Below, piece by piece: positions 45,457-53,984 of a stretch of 64,000 bases of DNA. The notes below the pieces were generated by a model. That model searched no databases. It worked only from the letters and a program-made list of their open reading frames with translations, and was not told where the DNA came from. The position numbers and the translations under genes were made by a program. Position 1 is the first letter of the stretch; the number at the start of each line of letters is the position of its first letter. The DNA comes from Variovorax paradoxus B4. Its GTDB lineage: Bacteria > Pseudomonadota > Gammaproteobacteria > Burkholderiales > Burkholderiaceae_C. The stretch spans positions 5,393,501 through 5,457,500 of the forward strand of contig NC_022247.1 of assembly GCF_000463015.1 (NCBI RefSeq), read 5' to 3'.

Positions 45457-46866
45457 TTAGCTCGGCGTGAGCGGCGCTGATGCCGACGACGCCGGCGGCA
45501 GGTGCACCCGCGCCAGCAGCCCCGGCCCGCCGTCATCTTCTTCATCGCGGTTGCGCAGCTCGATGCGCAGGCCATGGCGCTCGGCGGCCGTGCGTGCAAT
45601 GGCCAGCCCGAGCCCGCTGCCGCCGGCCGGAGCGCCCGGCACGCGAAAGAAGCGGTCGAACACGCGGCCGATCGACGAGACCGGAATGCCCGGGCCGTTG
45701 TCGAGCACGTCGACCACCGCATGGCCGTCGACCTGGTGCAGCCGCACGTCGACCACGCCGCCTTCGGGCGCATAGCGCAGCGCGTTGTCGATCAGGTTGT
45801 CGAACACGCTGCGCAGTTCGGCGGCGGGCGCCTGCACCATGGGCGCGATCGATCCCTCGAAGCCGATGTCCACGCGGCGCGCGTCGGCCAGCACCATCAG
45901 CTGGCTCACGCTCTCGCGCAGCAGGGTCTCGATGTCGACCGGCTCGCGCGACGCGGGACGGCCCGGCGCATCCTGCCGCGAGAGGCTCAGCAGCTGCTCG
46001 ATCAGGTGCTGCGCGCGGGTGACGCCGGCCTCGAGCTGGTTGAAGCGCTCGGTGGCCTCGCCGGCGGGCACGTGCGCGCGCAGGTTCTCGATCTGCAGGC
46101 CGATCGCGGCCATCGGCGTGCGCAGCTCGTGGGCCGCGTCCTGCACGAAGCGGCGCTGCGTGGCGAAGGCGCTGCGCACGCGCGACAGCAGGTGGTTGAA
46201 GGCCTGGACCAGCGGTGCGATCTCCTCCGGCACGCGCGCCAGCGACAGGTCGGTGGGGCTGCGCTCGTCCTGCGAGGCCACGTCGCGCGCCACCGCGCGC
46301 AGCGAGCGCGAAGCCGCCGACACGATGAGCCAGAGGATCAGCAAGGCCAGCGGCAGCAGCAGCGCGATGGGCAGGCCTTCGAGCAGCGCGCGGCGCAGCG
46401 CCCGGCGCCGGCGGTAGTCTTCGTTCTGCAGCACCTGCACGCGCGGCTGGTCGGCGCGCGGCGCGGGTTCGGCCGTGAACACGCGCCAGCGCGAAGGCGT
46501 GGGCACATCGGCGCCCGCATCGCTGAAACCCGGCCGCGGCTGCAGCGGCACCACGGCCAGCGGCGGCCAGGAGCTCGCGCGCAGCGTGCTGCCGTCGGCG
46601 CTCCATATCTGGACCACGAAGGCGCCGCGTACGAGGGCGGCATTGCCGTCGAGCGGACGCGGGGTCCTGGACTGGCCGCTGCCCGCATAGGAATCGGCCA
46701 CCAGCCGCATCTGTTCGTCCAGCGCGTTGTGCACCAGGTCGCCATAGGCCACGAAGGTGAACCACGCCGTGAGCGCCGCCGCCGCCAGGTGCAGCGTGAC
46801 GAGCCAGAACAGGAGCTGCGTGCGCAGCGAGCGCGGGCGCCACCAGCGGCCGCGCGCGGCCGTCAT
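45457..46866 (-). CDS. Two-component sensor histidine kinase
   Basis: A 469-residue membrane kinase of the QseC/TctE class. Two membrane segments (about 18-41 and 163-185) enclose a periplasmic sensor of about 120 residues; HAMP follows (about 186-238). The phosphoacceptor is H246 in FVQDAAHELRTPMAAIGLQIENL; N-box DNLIDNALRYAPEGGVVDV, G1 DNGPGIP and G2 GGSGLGLAI complete the ATPase. The start at 46866 overlaps the regulator stop. Ligand unknown; TctE-like sensors commonly respond to carboxylates, QseC-like to metals or quinols. Confidence 0.93.
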   Translation of the reverse strand: MTAARGRWWRPRSLRTQLLFWLVTLHLAAAALTAWFTFVAYGDLVHNALDEQMRLVADSYAGSGQSRTPRPLDGNAALVRGAFVVQIWSADGSTLRASSWPPLAVVPLQPRPGFSDAGADVPTPSRWRVFTAEPAPRADQPRVQVLQNEDYRRRRALRRALLEGLPIALLLPLALLILWLIVSAASRSLRAVARDVASQDERSPTDLSLARVPEEIAPLVQAFNHLLSRVRSAFATQRRFVQDAAHELRTPMAAIGLQIENLRAHVPAGEATERFNQLEAGVTRAQHLIEQLLSLSRQDAPGRPASREPVDIETLLRESVSQLMVLADARRVDIGFEGSIAPMVQAPAAELRSVFDNLIDNALRYAPEGGVVDVRLHQVDGHAVVDVLDNGPGIPVSSIGRVFDRFFRVPGAPAGGSGLGLAIARTAAERHGLRIELRNRDEEDDGGPGLLARVHLPPASSASAPLTPS

Positions 46867-47519
46867 GCCGCCACGCGCCAGCCAAGCCCGCGCACGTTGC
46901 GGATCGAATCGGCGCCGAGCTTGCGGCGCATGCCGTGGATCAGCACGTCGATGGCGTTGCTGGTCACTTCCTCGCCCCAGCCGTAGATGCGGTTCTCGAG
47001 CTGCTCGCGCGAGAGGATGGCGCCGGGCCGCTCGAGCAATGCGTGCAGCAGCGCGAACTCGCGCGCGGTGAGCGCCTCGCGCGCGCCGTCGACCAGCACC
47101 TCGCGCGTGGTCAGGTCGAGCTGCAGCGTGCTGCCGCCGATCAGCGAATGCGCGGCGCCGTCGCGCCGGCGCACCACGGCCCGCATGCGCGCGAGCAGCT
47201 CGCGGAATTCGAAGGGCTTGAGCAGGTAATCGTCGGCGCCCAGGTCGAGGCTGTGGATGCGGTCGTCCAGGCCGTCGCGCGCGGTGAGCACCAGCACCGG
47301 CGTGGCATCGCCGCGCTCGCGGGCGCGGCGCAGCACCTCGGTGCCGTCCTGCCGCGGCAGGCCCAGGTCGAGCAGCACGCAGGTGTAGCCGCCGTCGCCG
47401 AGCGCGCTTTGCGCCAGTTCGCCGTCGCGCACCCAGTCGGCCGACCAGCCCGCGCCCTCGAGCGCCTGCTTCAGGCTGCGCCCGATCATCTCGTCGTCTT
47501 CCACCAGCAGCACACGCAT
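46863..47519 (-). CDS. OmpR-family response regulator
   Basis: A 218-residue regulator with a receiver domain (acidic pocket VEDDE, phospho-acceptor D51 in LLDLGLPRQDG, T in VLVLTARD, K in YLLKPFEF) and an OmpR-type winged helix (LTTREVLVDG ... LENRIYGWGEEVTSNAIDVLIHGMRRKLGADSIRNVRGLGWRV, parts quoted). Phylogenetically of the QseB/TctD/PmrA type. It is cotranscribed with its kinase (ATGA overlap); targets could include the small repeat protein downstream. Confidence 0.95.
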   Translation of the reverse strand: MRVLLVEDDEMIGRSLKQALEGAGWSADWVRDGELAQSALGDGGYTCVLLDLGLPRQDGTEVLRRARERGDATPVLVLTARDGLDDRIHSLDLGADDYLLKPFEFRELLARMRAVVRRRDGAAHSLIGGSTLQLDLTTREVLVDGAREALTAREFALLHALLERPGAILSREQLENRIYGWGEEVTSNAIDVLIHGMRRKLGADSIRNVRGLGWRVAA

Positions 47520-47605
47520 TGCGGCGACTCCTTGGGCGGCAAGGTAGCACGTGATCGGGATGATCGGTCGTGCCCTGCGCCGCGGCGCAGCGTAGAGGCG
47601 CAGTC

Positions 47606-48721
47606 TTAGGCGGGGCTTAGCACGCGGACTTCGTGCCGCTCGCCCTCGCCGTCCGCTGCGAAGGCCAGCAGGCGCATGGCCTCTTCCTGCACGCCGAGCC
47701 GGTCGGCCTTCGACCAGCGGGTGAAGGGCTCCAGCACCACCTTGGCCGTGTTCTTCGCGCGCTCGATCTTCCAGACGCCCGCGACGAAACCGTCGAGCAG
47801 CACCGTGCCGCGCACGATGCCGTTGACGGTGAACACCCGGGCGCGGTGCGCCTCGCTCATCACGCGGCTGCGGTCGGCATGCGAGAGCAGCAGGTTGTCC
47901 CATTCGGCGACGAGGCGCGGCGGCGCGGGCGCGTCCGGCCCGGGGCGCGGCGCGCGCGGCAGGTCGAACAGTTCCTGGCCCTGCTCGCCGATGAATATGC
48001 GCAGCTGCGGCCGCAGGCGCTCGGCCACGGCCTTCCAGCCCGTGAGGCCCGACCACGCGCCGGCATCGGCGAGCGTAGCGGGGCCGAAGGCCGCCAGGTA
48101 GCGCAGCAGCAGGTCGTCCTGCGTGGCGGCCGCGGCATCGGCGGCGGATTCGCCGAGCCACTGTGCGATGGGCTGCAGCCGTGCGCCCTGGTGCGAGTTC
48201 CAGCTGCCCGCGGGCGGCAGGTGCACCAGCGGCAGGTTGTTGCGGATGAGTGCGGCGAGCGAGGCGGGCTCGCGGTCTTTCCAGCGCGCCGCGAGTGCCT
48301 GGCCGAGTTCGGAGCTGGTGAGCGGGCCTTCGCGCAGCAGCGCCCGGCCCGCCTGCACCACCGCCGCACGGTCGATGCCTTCGAGCGCCCGCGCATGGCT
48401 GCTGCCCTGCAATCCGCGTTGATGCACGGGTTCGAGCAGCGGCCGCCAGGCCAGCGCATCCGATGCGGCCATCAGGTGCAGGGTCGCGCGCATCGTCGAC
48501 ATGCGCACGACGCGGCGCTTCTTCAGGGCTTCGGTCAACTGCTCGCGGCGAAAGCCTTCGAGCCGGCTCCACAGACCGATGTAAGGCGGGTTCGGCGCCT
48601 GCGCCTGCAGCCCCGCCAGCTTTTCGATGGCCTGCGCGGCCGTCGCCCTGCGCCGCTGCAGCAGCATCTGCCGCGCCAGCGTGGCCCGGTTCAGTGCGCG
48701 CTGGCTCAGCACCACGGCCAT
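47606..48721 (-). CDS. Winged-helix DNA glycosylase candidate (AlkZ/YcaQ family)
   Basis: A 371-residue protein of the HTH_42 family, composed of tandem winged helices. The catalytic segment near the N-terminus is LAGLQAQAPNPPYIGLWSRL, with Q39-A40-Q41 in the Q-x-Q form described for AlkZ, the azinomycin resistance glycosylase (YcaQ-type enzymes have Q-x-D). The later RMSTMRATLHLMAASDAL and the C-terminal FTVNGIVRGTVLLDGFVAGVWKIER are family hallmarks. Likely to unhook bulky or crosslinked alkylated bases; this is inferred from the motif. It is followed by rluF 10 bases downstream in reading order reversed, that is, rluF lies upstream in the same direction. Confidence 0.85.
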   Translation of the reverse strand: MAVVLSQRALNRATLARQMLLQRRRATAAQAIEKLAGLQAQAPNPPYIGLWSRLEGFRREQLTEALKKRRVVRMSTMRATLHLMAASDALAWRPLLEPVHQRGLQGSSHARALEGIDRAAVVQAGRALLREGPLTSSELGQALAARWKDREPASLAALIRNNLPLVHLPPAGSWNSHQGARLQPIAQWLGESAADAAAATQDDLLLRYLAAFGPATLADAGAWSGLTGWKAVAERLRPQLRIFIGEQGQELFDLPRAPRPGPDAPAPPRLVAEWDNLLLSHADRSRVMSEAHRARVFTVNGIVRGTVLLDGFVAGVWKIERAKNTAKVVLEPFTRWSKADRLGVQEEAMRLLAFAADGEGERHEVRVLSPA

Positions 48722-48731
48722 CGGCGAAGAC

Positions 48732-49553
48732 TCAGAACTTCTCGTGCGGACCGAGGTAGCGCCACTGCCCGACGGGCAGGTTGCCGAGCATCACCTTGCC
48801 GATGCGCACGCGCTTCAGGCCCACCACCTTCAGGCCGACCAGCTCGCACATGCGGCGGATCTGGCGCTTCTTGCCCTCGGTGAGCACGAAGCGCAGCTGC
48901 TCGGGGTTCTGCCATTCGACCCGCGCCGGCTTGAGCGGCTGGCCGTCGAGGCTCAGGCCGTGGCGCAGCCTGGCGAGCATCGCCGGCGGAAAGACCGCCT
49001 GCACATTGGTCGTGACGGGATCGTCGTCGTCCATGCGCACCAGCTGCCCGGTGGGCGCGGGCTGGCCCAGGCCGTGATAGGCCACGCGCACCAGGTACTC
49101 CTTCTCCATCACCGAGTCTTCGCCGATCAGCTGGCGCGCGATGCGCCCGTCCTGCGTCATCACCAGCAGGCCGATCGAATCGATGTCGAGCCGCCCGCAC
49201 GGCGCAAGGCCGCGCAGTTGCTGGGGGTTGAAGAAGAAGCGCGTGTTGTCTTCGGCCCAGCGGTTCTGCGGCGTGAACAGCGTCACCGCCGGCTCATGGC
49301 CATCTTCGGCCTGCGCGCTCACGTAGCCGATGGGCTTGTTGATCAGGATGGTGACCTGGTTCGCCTGCTGGCCCTTGGCGGCCTTGTCGACCTCGATGCG
49401 GTCCGCCGGCATGACCTTCACGCCCATTTCGGCCGGCTTGCCGTTCACCTTCACCCAGCCGTTGGCAATCCACTCATCGGCCTCGCGGCGCGAGCAGAGG
49501 CCGAGCTCGGCCATGCGTTTGTTGAGGCGGATCGGGGCAGTGGCGTCGGTCAT
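48732..49553 (-). CDS. rluF: 23S rRNA pseudouridine synthase, RluF-like
   Basis: A 273-residue pseudouridine synthase with an N-terminal S4 RNA-binding domain ([29 protein letters not shown], about 10-38) and the RsuA/RluB/E/F catalytic domain. The catalytic aspartate is D123 in [18 protein letters not shown]; the C-terminal [20 protein letters not shown] is the usual RNA-contact motif. RluF (U2604/U2605 in E. coli) fits the S4 domain and length best, but RluB cannot be excluded. It forms a short operon with the AlkZ-like gene. Confidence 0.88.
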   Translation of the reverse strand: MTDATAPIRLNKRMAELGLCSRREADEWIANGWVKVNGKPAEMGVKVMPADRIEVDKAAKGQQANQVTILINKPIGYVSAQAEDGHEPAVTLFTPQNRWAEDNTRFFFNPQQLRGLAPCGRLDIDSIGLLVMTQDGRIARQLIGEDSVMEKEYLVRVAYHGLGQPAPTGQLVRMDDDDPVTTNVQAVFPPAMLARLRHGLSLDGQPLKPARVEWQNPEQLRFVLTEGKKRQIRRMCELVGLKVVGLKRVRIGKVMLGNLPVGQWRYLGPHEKF

Positions 49554-49696
49554 GCGGGGGCGCGGTCGGTTGGGGGCGGGTCACGCCCGGTGAAGCGGTG
49601 CGCAGCGGCATTTTCGCTGATGGACGCCGCCTGCGGGATGTGTCGCAATGCATGGGGATAATGCGCGCCAATGGCCCGCCGACGGCCCCCACCCGC

Positions 49697-50836
49697 ATGA
49701 CCAAAATCCTGATCCTCAGTGTGAGCGCCGGCAACGGCCACGTGCGCGCAGCGCAAGCCCTCGAAGCCGCCGTGCAATCGACCCCGCCGCACACGGCAGT
49801 CCACATCGATGCCATGGCCCATGTGGCCGGCGGTTTCCGGAAGGTTTACACCGACTGGTACATCCAGCTCGTGAACCGCGCGCCCGAGCTGTGGTCGTAC
49901 CTGCACCAGCGCACCGATGCCACGCCGCACCATTCGACTTCGCAGCGCCTGCGCCGCGGCATCGAGCGGCTGAGCACCGGCGCCCTGGTGCGCGAAATAC
50001 GCCGCGAGAAGCCCGACGCCGTGATCTGCACCCACTTCCTGCCCGCCGAGCTGCTGATGCGCGAGCGCAACCGCGGCCGCATCGACTACCCGGTGTGGCT
50101 GCAGATCACCGACTACGACCTGCACAACATGTGGCTGGTGCCGGGCATGGCGGGCTACCTGGCCGCGACGGAAGAAGTGGCCTTCAGGCTGCAAGCGCGC
50201 GGCATTCCCGCGGAGCGCATCCACGTGACGGGCATTCCGGTGATGCCCGCTTTCTCCGAACCCGACGCGCCGGCGCTCGCGCGCAATGCCTGCGCCACGG
50301 CGCTCGGCCTCGACCCCGCGCGGCCCGTGCTGCTGATGGCCTCGGGCGGCGCGGGCGTCGGGGATCTGGCGAGCATGGTCGAGCGCGTGCTTTCGCTCGG
50401 CGGCGACAGCGGCTTCCAGGTGATTGCCGTGGCCGGCCGCAACGCCGAGGCCCTCGGCAGGCTCCAGGCCCTGGCCGCCCGCCACCCGGGGCGCGTGGTC
50501 GCCATCGGCTTCACGAACGAGATGCACAAGCTCATGGCCGCGGCCGACCTCGTCGTGACCAAGCCCGGCGGGCTCACCGTGTCGGAGTGCCTCGCGCTCG
50601 GCAAGCCGATGCTGCTGATCTCGCCGATTCCGGGGCAGGAAGAGCACAACGCCGGCTTCCTGATGGAAGAGGGCGCGGGCTGGCTCGCCTACGACACCAT
50701 CGGTCTCGACTACAAGGTGGCGCGGCTGATGGCCGACCCCGCCAAGCTGGCGGCCATGGCCGAGCGCAGCCGCGTGCTCGGCAAGCCGCGCGCGGCGGCC
50801 GCGGTGCTGCGCCACGTGCTGGGCGAAGCCGCATGA
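49697..50836 (+). CDS. MGDG-synthase-type glycosyltransferase
   Basis: A 379-residue GT28 enzyme. Its N-terminal domain has the MGDG-synthase motif ILILSVSAGNGHVRAAQALEAA, a short version of the plant/bacterial diacylglycerol glycosyltransferases, with ICTHFLPAELLMRE; the C-terminal UDP-sugar domain has GGAGVGDL, GFTNEMHKLMAAADLVVTKPGGLTVSECLALGKPML (parts quoted). These enzymes transfer galactose, glucose or GlcNAc to a lipid at the membrane; the acceptor is not clear. In-frame ATGs at 49598 and 49661 precede, but 49697 gives the standard N-terminus. It begins a three-gene operon with overlapping stops and starts. Confidence 0.88.
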   Translation: MTKILILSVSAGNGHVRAAQALEAAVQSTPPHTAVHIDAMAHVAGGFRKVYTDWYIQLVNRAPELWSYLHQRTDATPHHSTSQRLRRGIERLSTGALVREIRREKPDAVICTHFLPAELLMRERNRGRIDYPVWLQITDYDLHNMWLVPGMAGYLAATEEVAFRLQARGIPAERIHVTGIPVMPAFSEPDAPALARNACATALGLDPARPVLLMASGGAGVGDLASMVERVLSLGGDSGFQVIAVAGRNAEALGRLQALAARHPGRVVAIGFTNEMHKLMAAADLVVTKPGGLTVSECLALGKPMLLISPIPGQEEHNAGFLMEEGAGWLAYDTIGLDYKVARLMADPAKLAAMAERSRVLGKPRAAAAVLRHVLGEAA

Positions 50837-51324
50837 CGGGCGCTGTGGAAAAGACGGGCGTGGCCCGCACGCTCGGCTACCTGGCATGGGTGGCGGTGAT
50901 GGCCTTCTTCTTTGCCAACGCCGAGATCCAGATCGAAGGCGGCGCCGGCTGGGCCACCTCGCTGCCCACCTGGCGCATCGAGAACAGCATCTGGCTCGAC
51001 ATCTTCTGGGGCGGGCGCGCCATGACGGGCTACCACGCCTGGGTCTTCACCTTCATGGTGCTGGTGTTCTTCGCGCCGCTGGCCTTCAACGGGCGCTGGA
51101 CGTGGCGCGACGCGGGGCTGGCCGTGGCGGGCCTGATCGTGTTCTGGGTCTGCGAAGACTTCCTGTGGTTCATCATCAACCCGGCGTTCGGCTGGGCGCG
51201 CTTCAATGCGGTGGATGCGTTCTGGCACAAGCACTGGATCTGGGGCGCGCCGGTCGACTACTGGGGCGGCCTGGCGGTGGCCCTGCTGATCCTGGTGACG
51301 CGGCACTGGCGGCGCGCGAAATGA
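50833..51324 (+). CDS. Integral membrane protein of unknown function
   Basis: A 163-residue protein with four hydrophobic segments (about 11-28, 66-85, 93-117 and 142-156). Polar residues stand within or beside the membrane: WVCEDFLWFIINP and the HKHW pair near 130-133, which could form a membrane-embedded active site. No family is recognised. It overlaps the glycosyltransferase stop (ATGA) and its own stop overlaps the phosphatase start in the same way, so the three are translated in a chain. Likely works on the product of the glycosyltransferase. Confidence 0.82.
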   Translation: MTGAVEKTGVARTLGYLAWVAVMAFFFANAEIQIEGGAGWATSLPTWRIENSIWLDIFWGGRAMTGYHAWVFTFMVLVFFAPLAFNGRWTWRDAGLAVAGLIVFWVCEDFLWFIINPAFGWARFNAVDAFWHKHWIWGAPVDYWGGLAVALLILVTRHWRRAK

Positions 51325-51896
51325 GCGCGAGAAGCCACAAGCGCAGGAACAGCAGCGACGCCGCGGCGCACGCCGCGCCGCGCCCCGGGCACTGGGCCGA
51401 TCCGCTCGACACGCTCGGGGTCGAGAACCTGCACCGCATCACGCCCACGCTGTACCGCAGCGCGCAGCCGCGCGTCGCCAACGTGGCGGCGCTGAAGGCG
51501 CTGGGCATCCGCACCATCGTGAGCCTGCGCTCCTTCAACGACGACCGGAAGGTGTTCGCGGGCAGCGGCATCCGCCTGGTGCGCGTGCCGATCAACACCT
51601 GGTCGATCGACGACGCCAAGGTGCTGCGCGCGCTGGTGGCCATCCGCGAGGCCGAGAAGCAGGGGCCGGTGCTGATCCACTGCATGCACGGCGCCGACCG
51701 CACCGGCGTGGTCGCGGCGGCCTACCGCATGGCGGTGCAGGGCCGGGACAAGGAGAGCGCGCGCCTCGAGATGTTCCGCGGCGGCTACGGCTACCACACG
51801 CTGTGGCGCAACATTCCGCGCTACATCGACCGCCTCGACCCGAAGAAGATGGGCCATGCGCTGGCCCATGCGCCGGTGATTCCTGCGGTGTCCTGA
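51321..51896 (+). CDS. Dual-specificity / tyrosine-type phosphatase
   Basis: A 191-residue phosphatase with the CX5R loop HCMHGADRTG: nucleophile C121 and phosphate-binding R127. The general acid is probably an Asp in INTWSIDD near 96-98. A short, arginine-rich N-terminal tail precedes the fold, and no signal peptide is seen. The location behind a lipid glycosyltransferase and a membrane protein hints at a lipid-phosphate or regulatory role; phosphatases of this fold include phosphatidylglycerophosphate phosphatase PTPMT1-like enzymes. Protein substrate is also possible. Confidence 0.9.
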   Translation: MSARSHKRRNSSDAAAHAAPRPGHWADPLDTLGVENLHRITPTLYRSAQPRVANVAALKALGIRTIVSLRSFNDDRKVFAGSGIRLVRVPINTWSIDDAKVLRALVAIREAEKQGPVLIHCMHGADRTGVVAAAYRMAVQGRDKESARLEMFRGGYGYHTLWRNIPRYIDRLDPKKMGHALAHAPVIPAVS

Positions 51897-51925
51897 AGGC
51901 GTCTGCAGCTTTCGCGCACCGCTCC

Positions 51926-51955
51926 TATACTGGCCGCCCCGTGGCCCTGGGCCAC
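51926..51955 (+). promoter_or_regulatory. Putative promoter with 15-base palindrome
   Basis: TATACT at 51926-51931 resembles a -10 box. Ten bases on, GTGGCCC (51941-51947), T and GGGCCAC (51949-51955) form a perfect palindrome near the expected transcription start, 42 bases before the MDR gene. The -35 is poor. Confidence 0.4.
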
Positions 51956-51997
51956 CTTCGAACTCGCCTCTTTCACGAGGCCACAAGGGGCTCATCC

Positions 51998-53128
51998 ATG
52001 GCACTGCAACTGCGCTCCCTCATCCGCGCGAACGGCGAACTCGAACTCTCGCTGCACGACGAGCCGATTCCTGAACCGCAGGCACACGAAGTCGTGATCC
52101 GCGTCGAAGCGTCGCCAATGAATCCGTCGGACCTGGGCCTGCTGTTCGGCGCGGCCGACATCGGCACCGCCAAGGTCTCCGGCACGCCCGAGCGGCCCAT
52201 CGTGACGGCCACGGTGCCCGAGCGCGCCATGCCGGCCATGGCCGGGCGGTTGGACCAGTCGATGCCGGTCGGCAACGAAGGTGCCGGCGTGGTGGTCAAG
52301 GCCGGTTCGTCGCCCGCGGCGCAGGCGCTGCTGGGCAAGACGGTGGCCGCGATCGGCGGCGCGATGTATTCGCAGTACCGCGCTGTGGCCGCGGCCCAGT
52401 GCCTGGAACTGCCAGCGGGCACGGCGCCGGCCGAAGGCGCATCGTGCTTCGTGAACCCGCTCACTTCGCTGGGCATGGTCGAGACGATGCGGCGCGAAGG
52501 ACACAAGGCGCTGGTGCACACGGCCGCCGCATCCAACCTGGGCCAGATGCTCAACAAGATCTGCCAGAAGGACGGCATTGCGCTGGTCAACATCGTGCGC
52601 AAGCCCGAGCAGGAGGCGCTGCTGCGCGGCATCGGCGCGAAGTACGTGTGCAGCACGAGCTCGCCCACCTTCCTCGAAGACCTGACGCAGGCCTTGGTCG
52701 AGACCGGCGCCACGCTGGCCTTCGATGCCACGGGCGGCGGCAAGCTCGCGGGACAGATCCTCGGCTGCATGGAAGCGGCGCTGAACCGCACCGCCAAGGA
52801 ATACAGCCGCTACGGCTCGACCACGCACAAGCAGGTCTACATCTACGGCGGCCTCGACCGCTCGCCGACGGAGTTCGTTCGCAACTTCGGCATGGCGTGG
52901 GGCATGGGCGGGTGGCTGCTGTTTCCGTTCCTGCAGAAGCTCGGGGATGAAGGCGTGCAGCGGCTGCGGGCGCGGGTCGTGGCTGAATTGAAGACCACGT
53001 TTGCGAGCCACTACACGCGGGAGGTTTCCTTGTTCGAAGCGCTGCAGCTCGATGCGATCGGCGTGTATGGGAAGCAGGCGACTGGCGAGAAGTTCTTGCT
53101 CAACCCCAACAAGGGCGTCGCGGCGTGA
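51998..53128 (+). CDS. Zinc-free MDR dehydrogenase
   Basis: A 376-residue medium-chain dehydrogenase/reductase. The GroES-like part (VVIRVEASPMNPSDLGLLFGAADI) is followed by the Rossmann part with HTAAASNLGQMLNKICQKDGI, which replaces the usual GxGxxG by AASNLG, a variant of the quinone reductase/zinc-binding dehydrogenase group. A conserved C-terminal DRSPTEFVRNFGMAWGMGGWLLFPFLQKLG (parts quoted) is not present in QOR and may bind the substrate. No zinc ligands. Substrate unknown. The ATG at 51998 gives the family N-terminus. Confidence 0.87.
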   Translation: MALQLRSLIRANGELELSLHDEPIPEPQAHEVVIRVEASPMNPSDLGLLFGAADIGTAKVSGTPERPIVTATVPERAMPAMAGRLDQSMPVGNEGAGVVVKAGSSPAAQALLGKTVAAIGGAMYSQYRAVAAAQCLELPAGTAPAEGASCFVNPLTSLGMVETMRREGHKALVHTAAASNLGQMLNKICQKDGIALVNIVRKPEQEALLRGIGAKYVCSTSSPTFLEDLTQALVETGATLAFDATGGGKLAGQILGCMEAALNRTAKEYSRYGSTTHKQVYIYGGLDRSPTEFVRNFGMAWGMGGWLLFPFLQKLGDEGVQRLRARVVAELKTTFASHYTREVSLFEALQLDAIGVYGKQATGEKFLLNPNKGVAA

Positions 53129-53137
53129 ATGCCGCTG

Positions 53138-53247
53138 CCCTCACCCCAGCCCTCTCCCGGAGGGAGAGGGAGAGGGAGAAACACACAGCCCGACGCCGTG
53201 CATTCGGTCTTGTCCCCTCTCCCTCCGGGAGAGGGCTGGAGTGAGGG
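53138..53247. repeat. Pair of inverted REP-like sequences
   Basis: The left copy, 53138-53170, starts CCCTCACCCCAGCCC and the right copy, 53215-53247, is its reverse complement at 32 of 33 places; a 44-base spacer lies between. Each copy also holds an internal hairpin (CCCTCTCCC... with GGGAGAGGG). This pattern is like the two-headed REP elements (BIMEs) of many proteobacteria. It lies between convergent genes (MDR and kdpE), where such elements are frequent. Confidence 0.85.
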
Positions 53248-53281
53248 CTCTGTGCCCCCGACAAAGCGCGGCGCCCGCCAG

Positions 53282-53980
53282 CTAAACCACCAGCCGATAC
53301 CCCACGGCCGTTTCCGTCAGCAGATGCCGCGGCTGCGCCGGATCGGCTTCCAGCTTCTGCCGCAGATGCCCCATGTAGATGCGCAGATAGTGACTCTGGT
53401 CCGTGTGCGACGGGCCCCACACCTCGCGCAGCAGCTGGCGCTGCGTGAGCACGCGGCCGGCGTTGGCGACGAGCACTGAAAGCAATCGGTACTCGGTCGG
53501 CGTGAGATGCACCTCCGCGCCGGCGCGGCGCACGATGCGCGCGGCGCGGTCCAGCTCGACCTCGCCGAAACGGAACAGGGCGTCCGCGGGCTCGTCGTTG
53601 CCACCACCCGCTGCGCGCGGGCGGCGCAGGTTGGCGCGCACGCGCGCCAGCAGTTCGCCGGTGCCGAAGGGCTTGGTCAGGTAGTCGTCGGCGCCGGCAT
53701 CGAGCGCGGCGATCTTGTCGGCCTCGTCGCTGCGCGCCGACAGCACGATGATCGGCACGGCCGACCAGCCCCGCACATCGCGGATCAGCGACACGCCATC
53801 GCCGTCGGGCAGGCCGAGGTCGAGCACCAGCAGGTCGGGCTGGCGCGTGCCAGCCGCCGCAAGGCCATCGCGCAGCGTGCCGGCCTCGTGCACCAGCCAG
53901 CCCTCGGCCTCGAGCGCGCCGCGCACGAAGCGCCGGATCTGCGGCTCGTCCTCGATCACGATGGCGGTGGGCGATGGCAT
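53282..53980 (-). CDS. kdpE: Response regulator KdpE
   Basis: A 232-residue OmpR-type regulator. Receiver: acidic pair in VIEDEPQI, phospho-acceptor D54 in LLVLDLGLPDGDG, K in YLTKPFGTGEL; DNA-binding winged helix with LTPTEYRLLSVLVANAGRVLTQRQLLREVWG and YLRIYMGHLRQKLE. Activates kdpFABC when K+ is low or osmolarity high. Last gene of the kdp operon; its ATG at 53980 lies four bases after the kdpD stop, which does not fit the earlier in-frame ATG at 54091. Confidence 0.96.
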   Translation of the reverse strand: MPSPTAIVIEDEPQIRRFVRGALEAEGWLVHEAGTLRDGLAAAGTRQPDLLVLDLGLPDGDGVSLIRDVRGWSAVPIIVLSARSDEADKIAALDAGADDYLTKPFGTGELLARVRANLRRPRAAGGGNDEPADALFRFGEVELDRAARIVRRAGAEVHLTPTEYRLLSVLVANAGRVLTQRQLLREVWGPSHTDQSHYLRIYMGHLRQKLEADPAQPRHLLTETAVGYRLVV

Positions 53981-53984
53981 GGGT

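Noticed and set aside
45502..46986. A 494-codon plus-strand frame opposite the histidine kinase
   Set aside because: Shadow of the kinase gene; no motif or ribosome-binding site.
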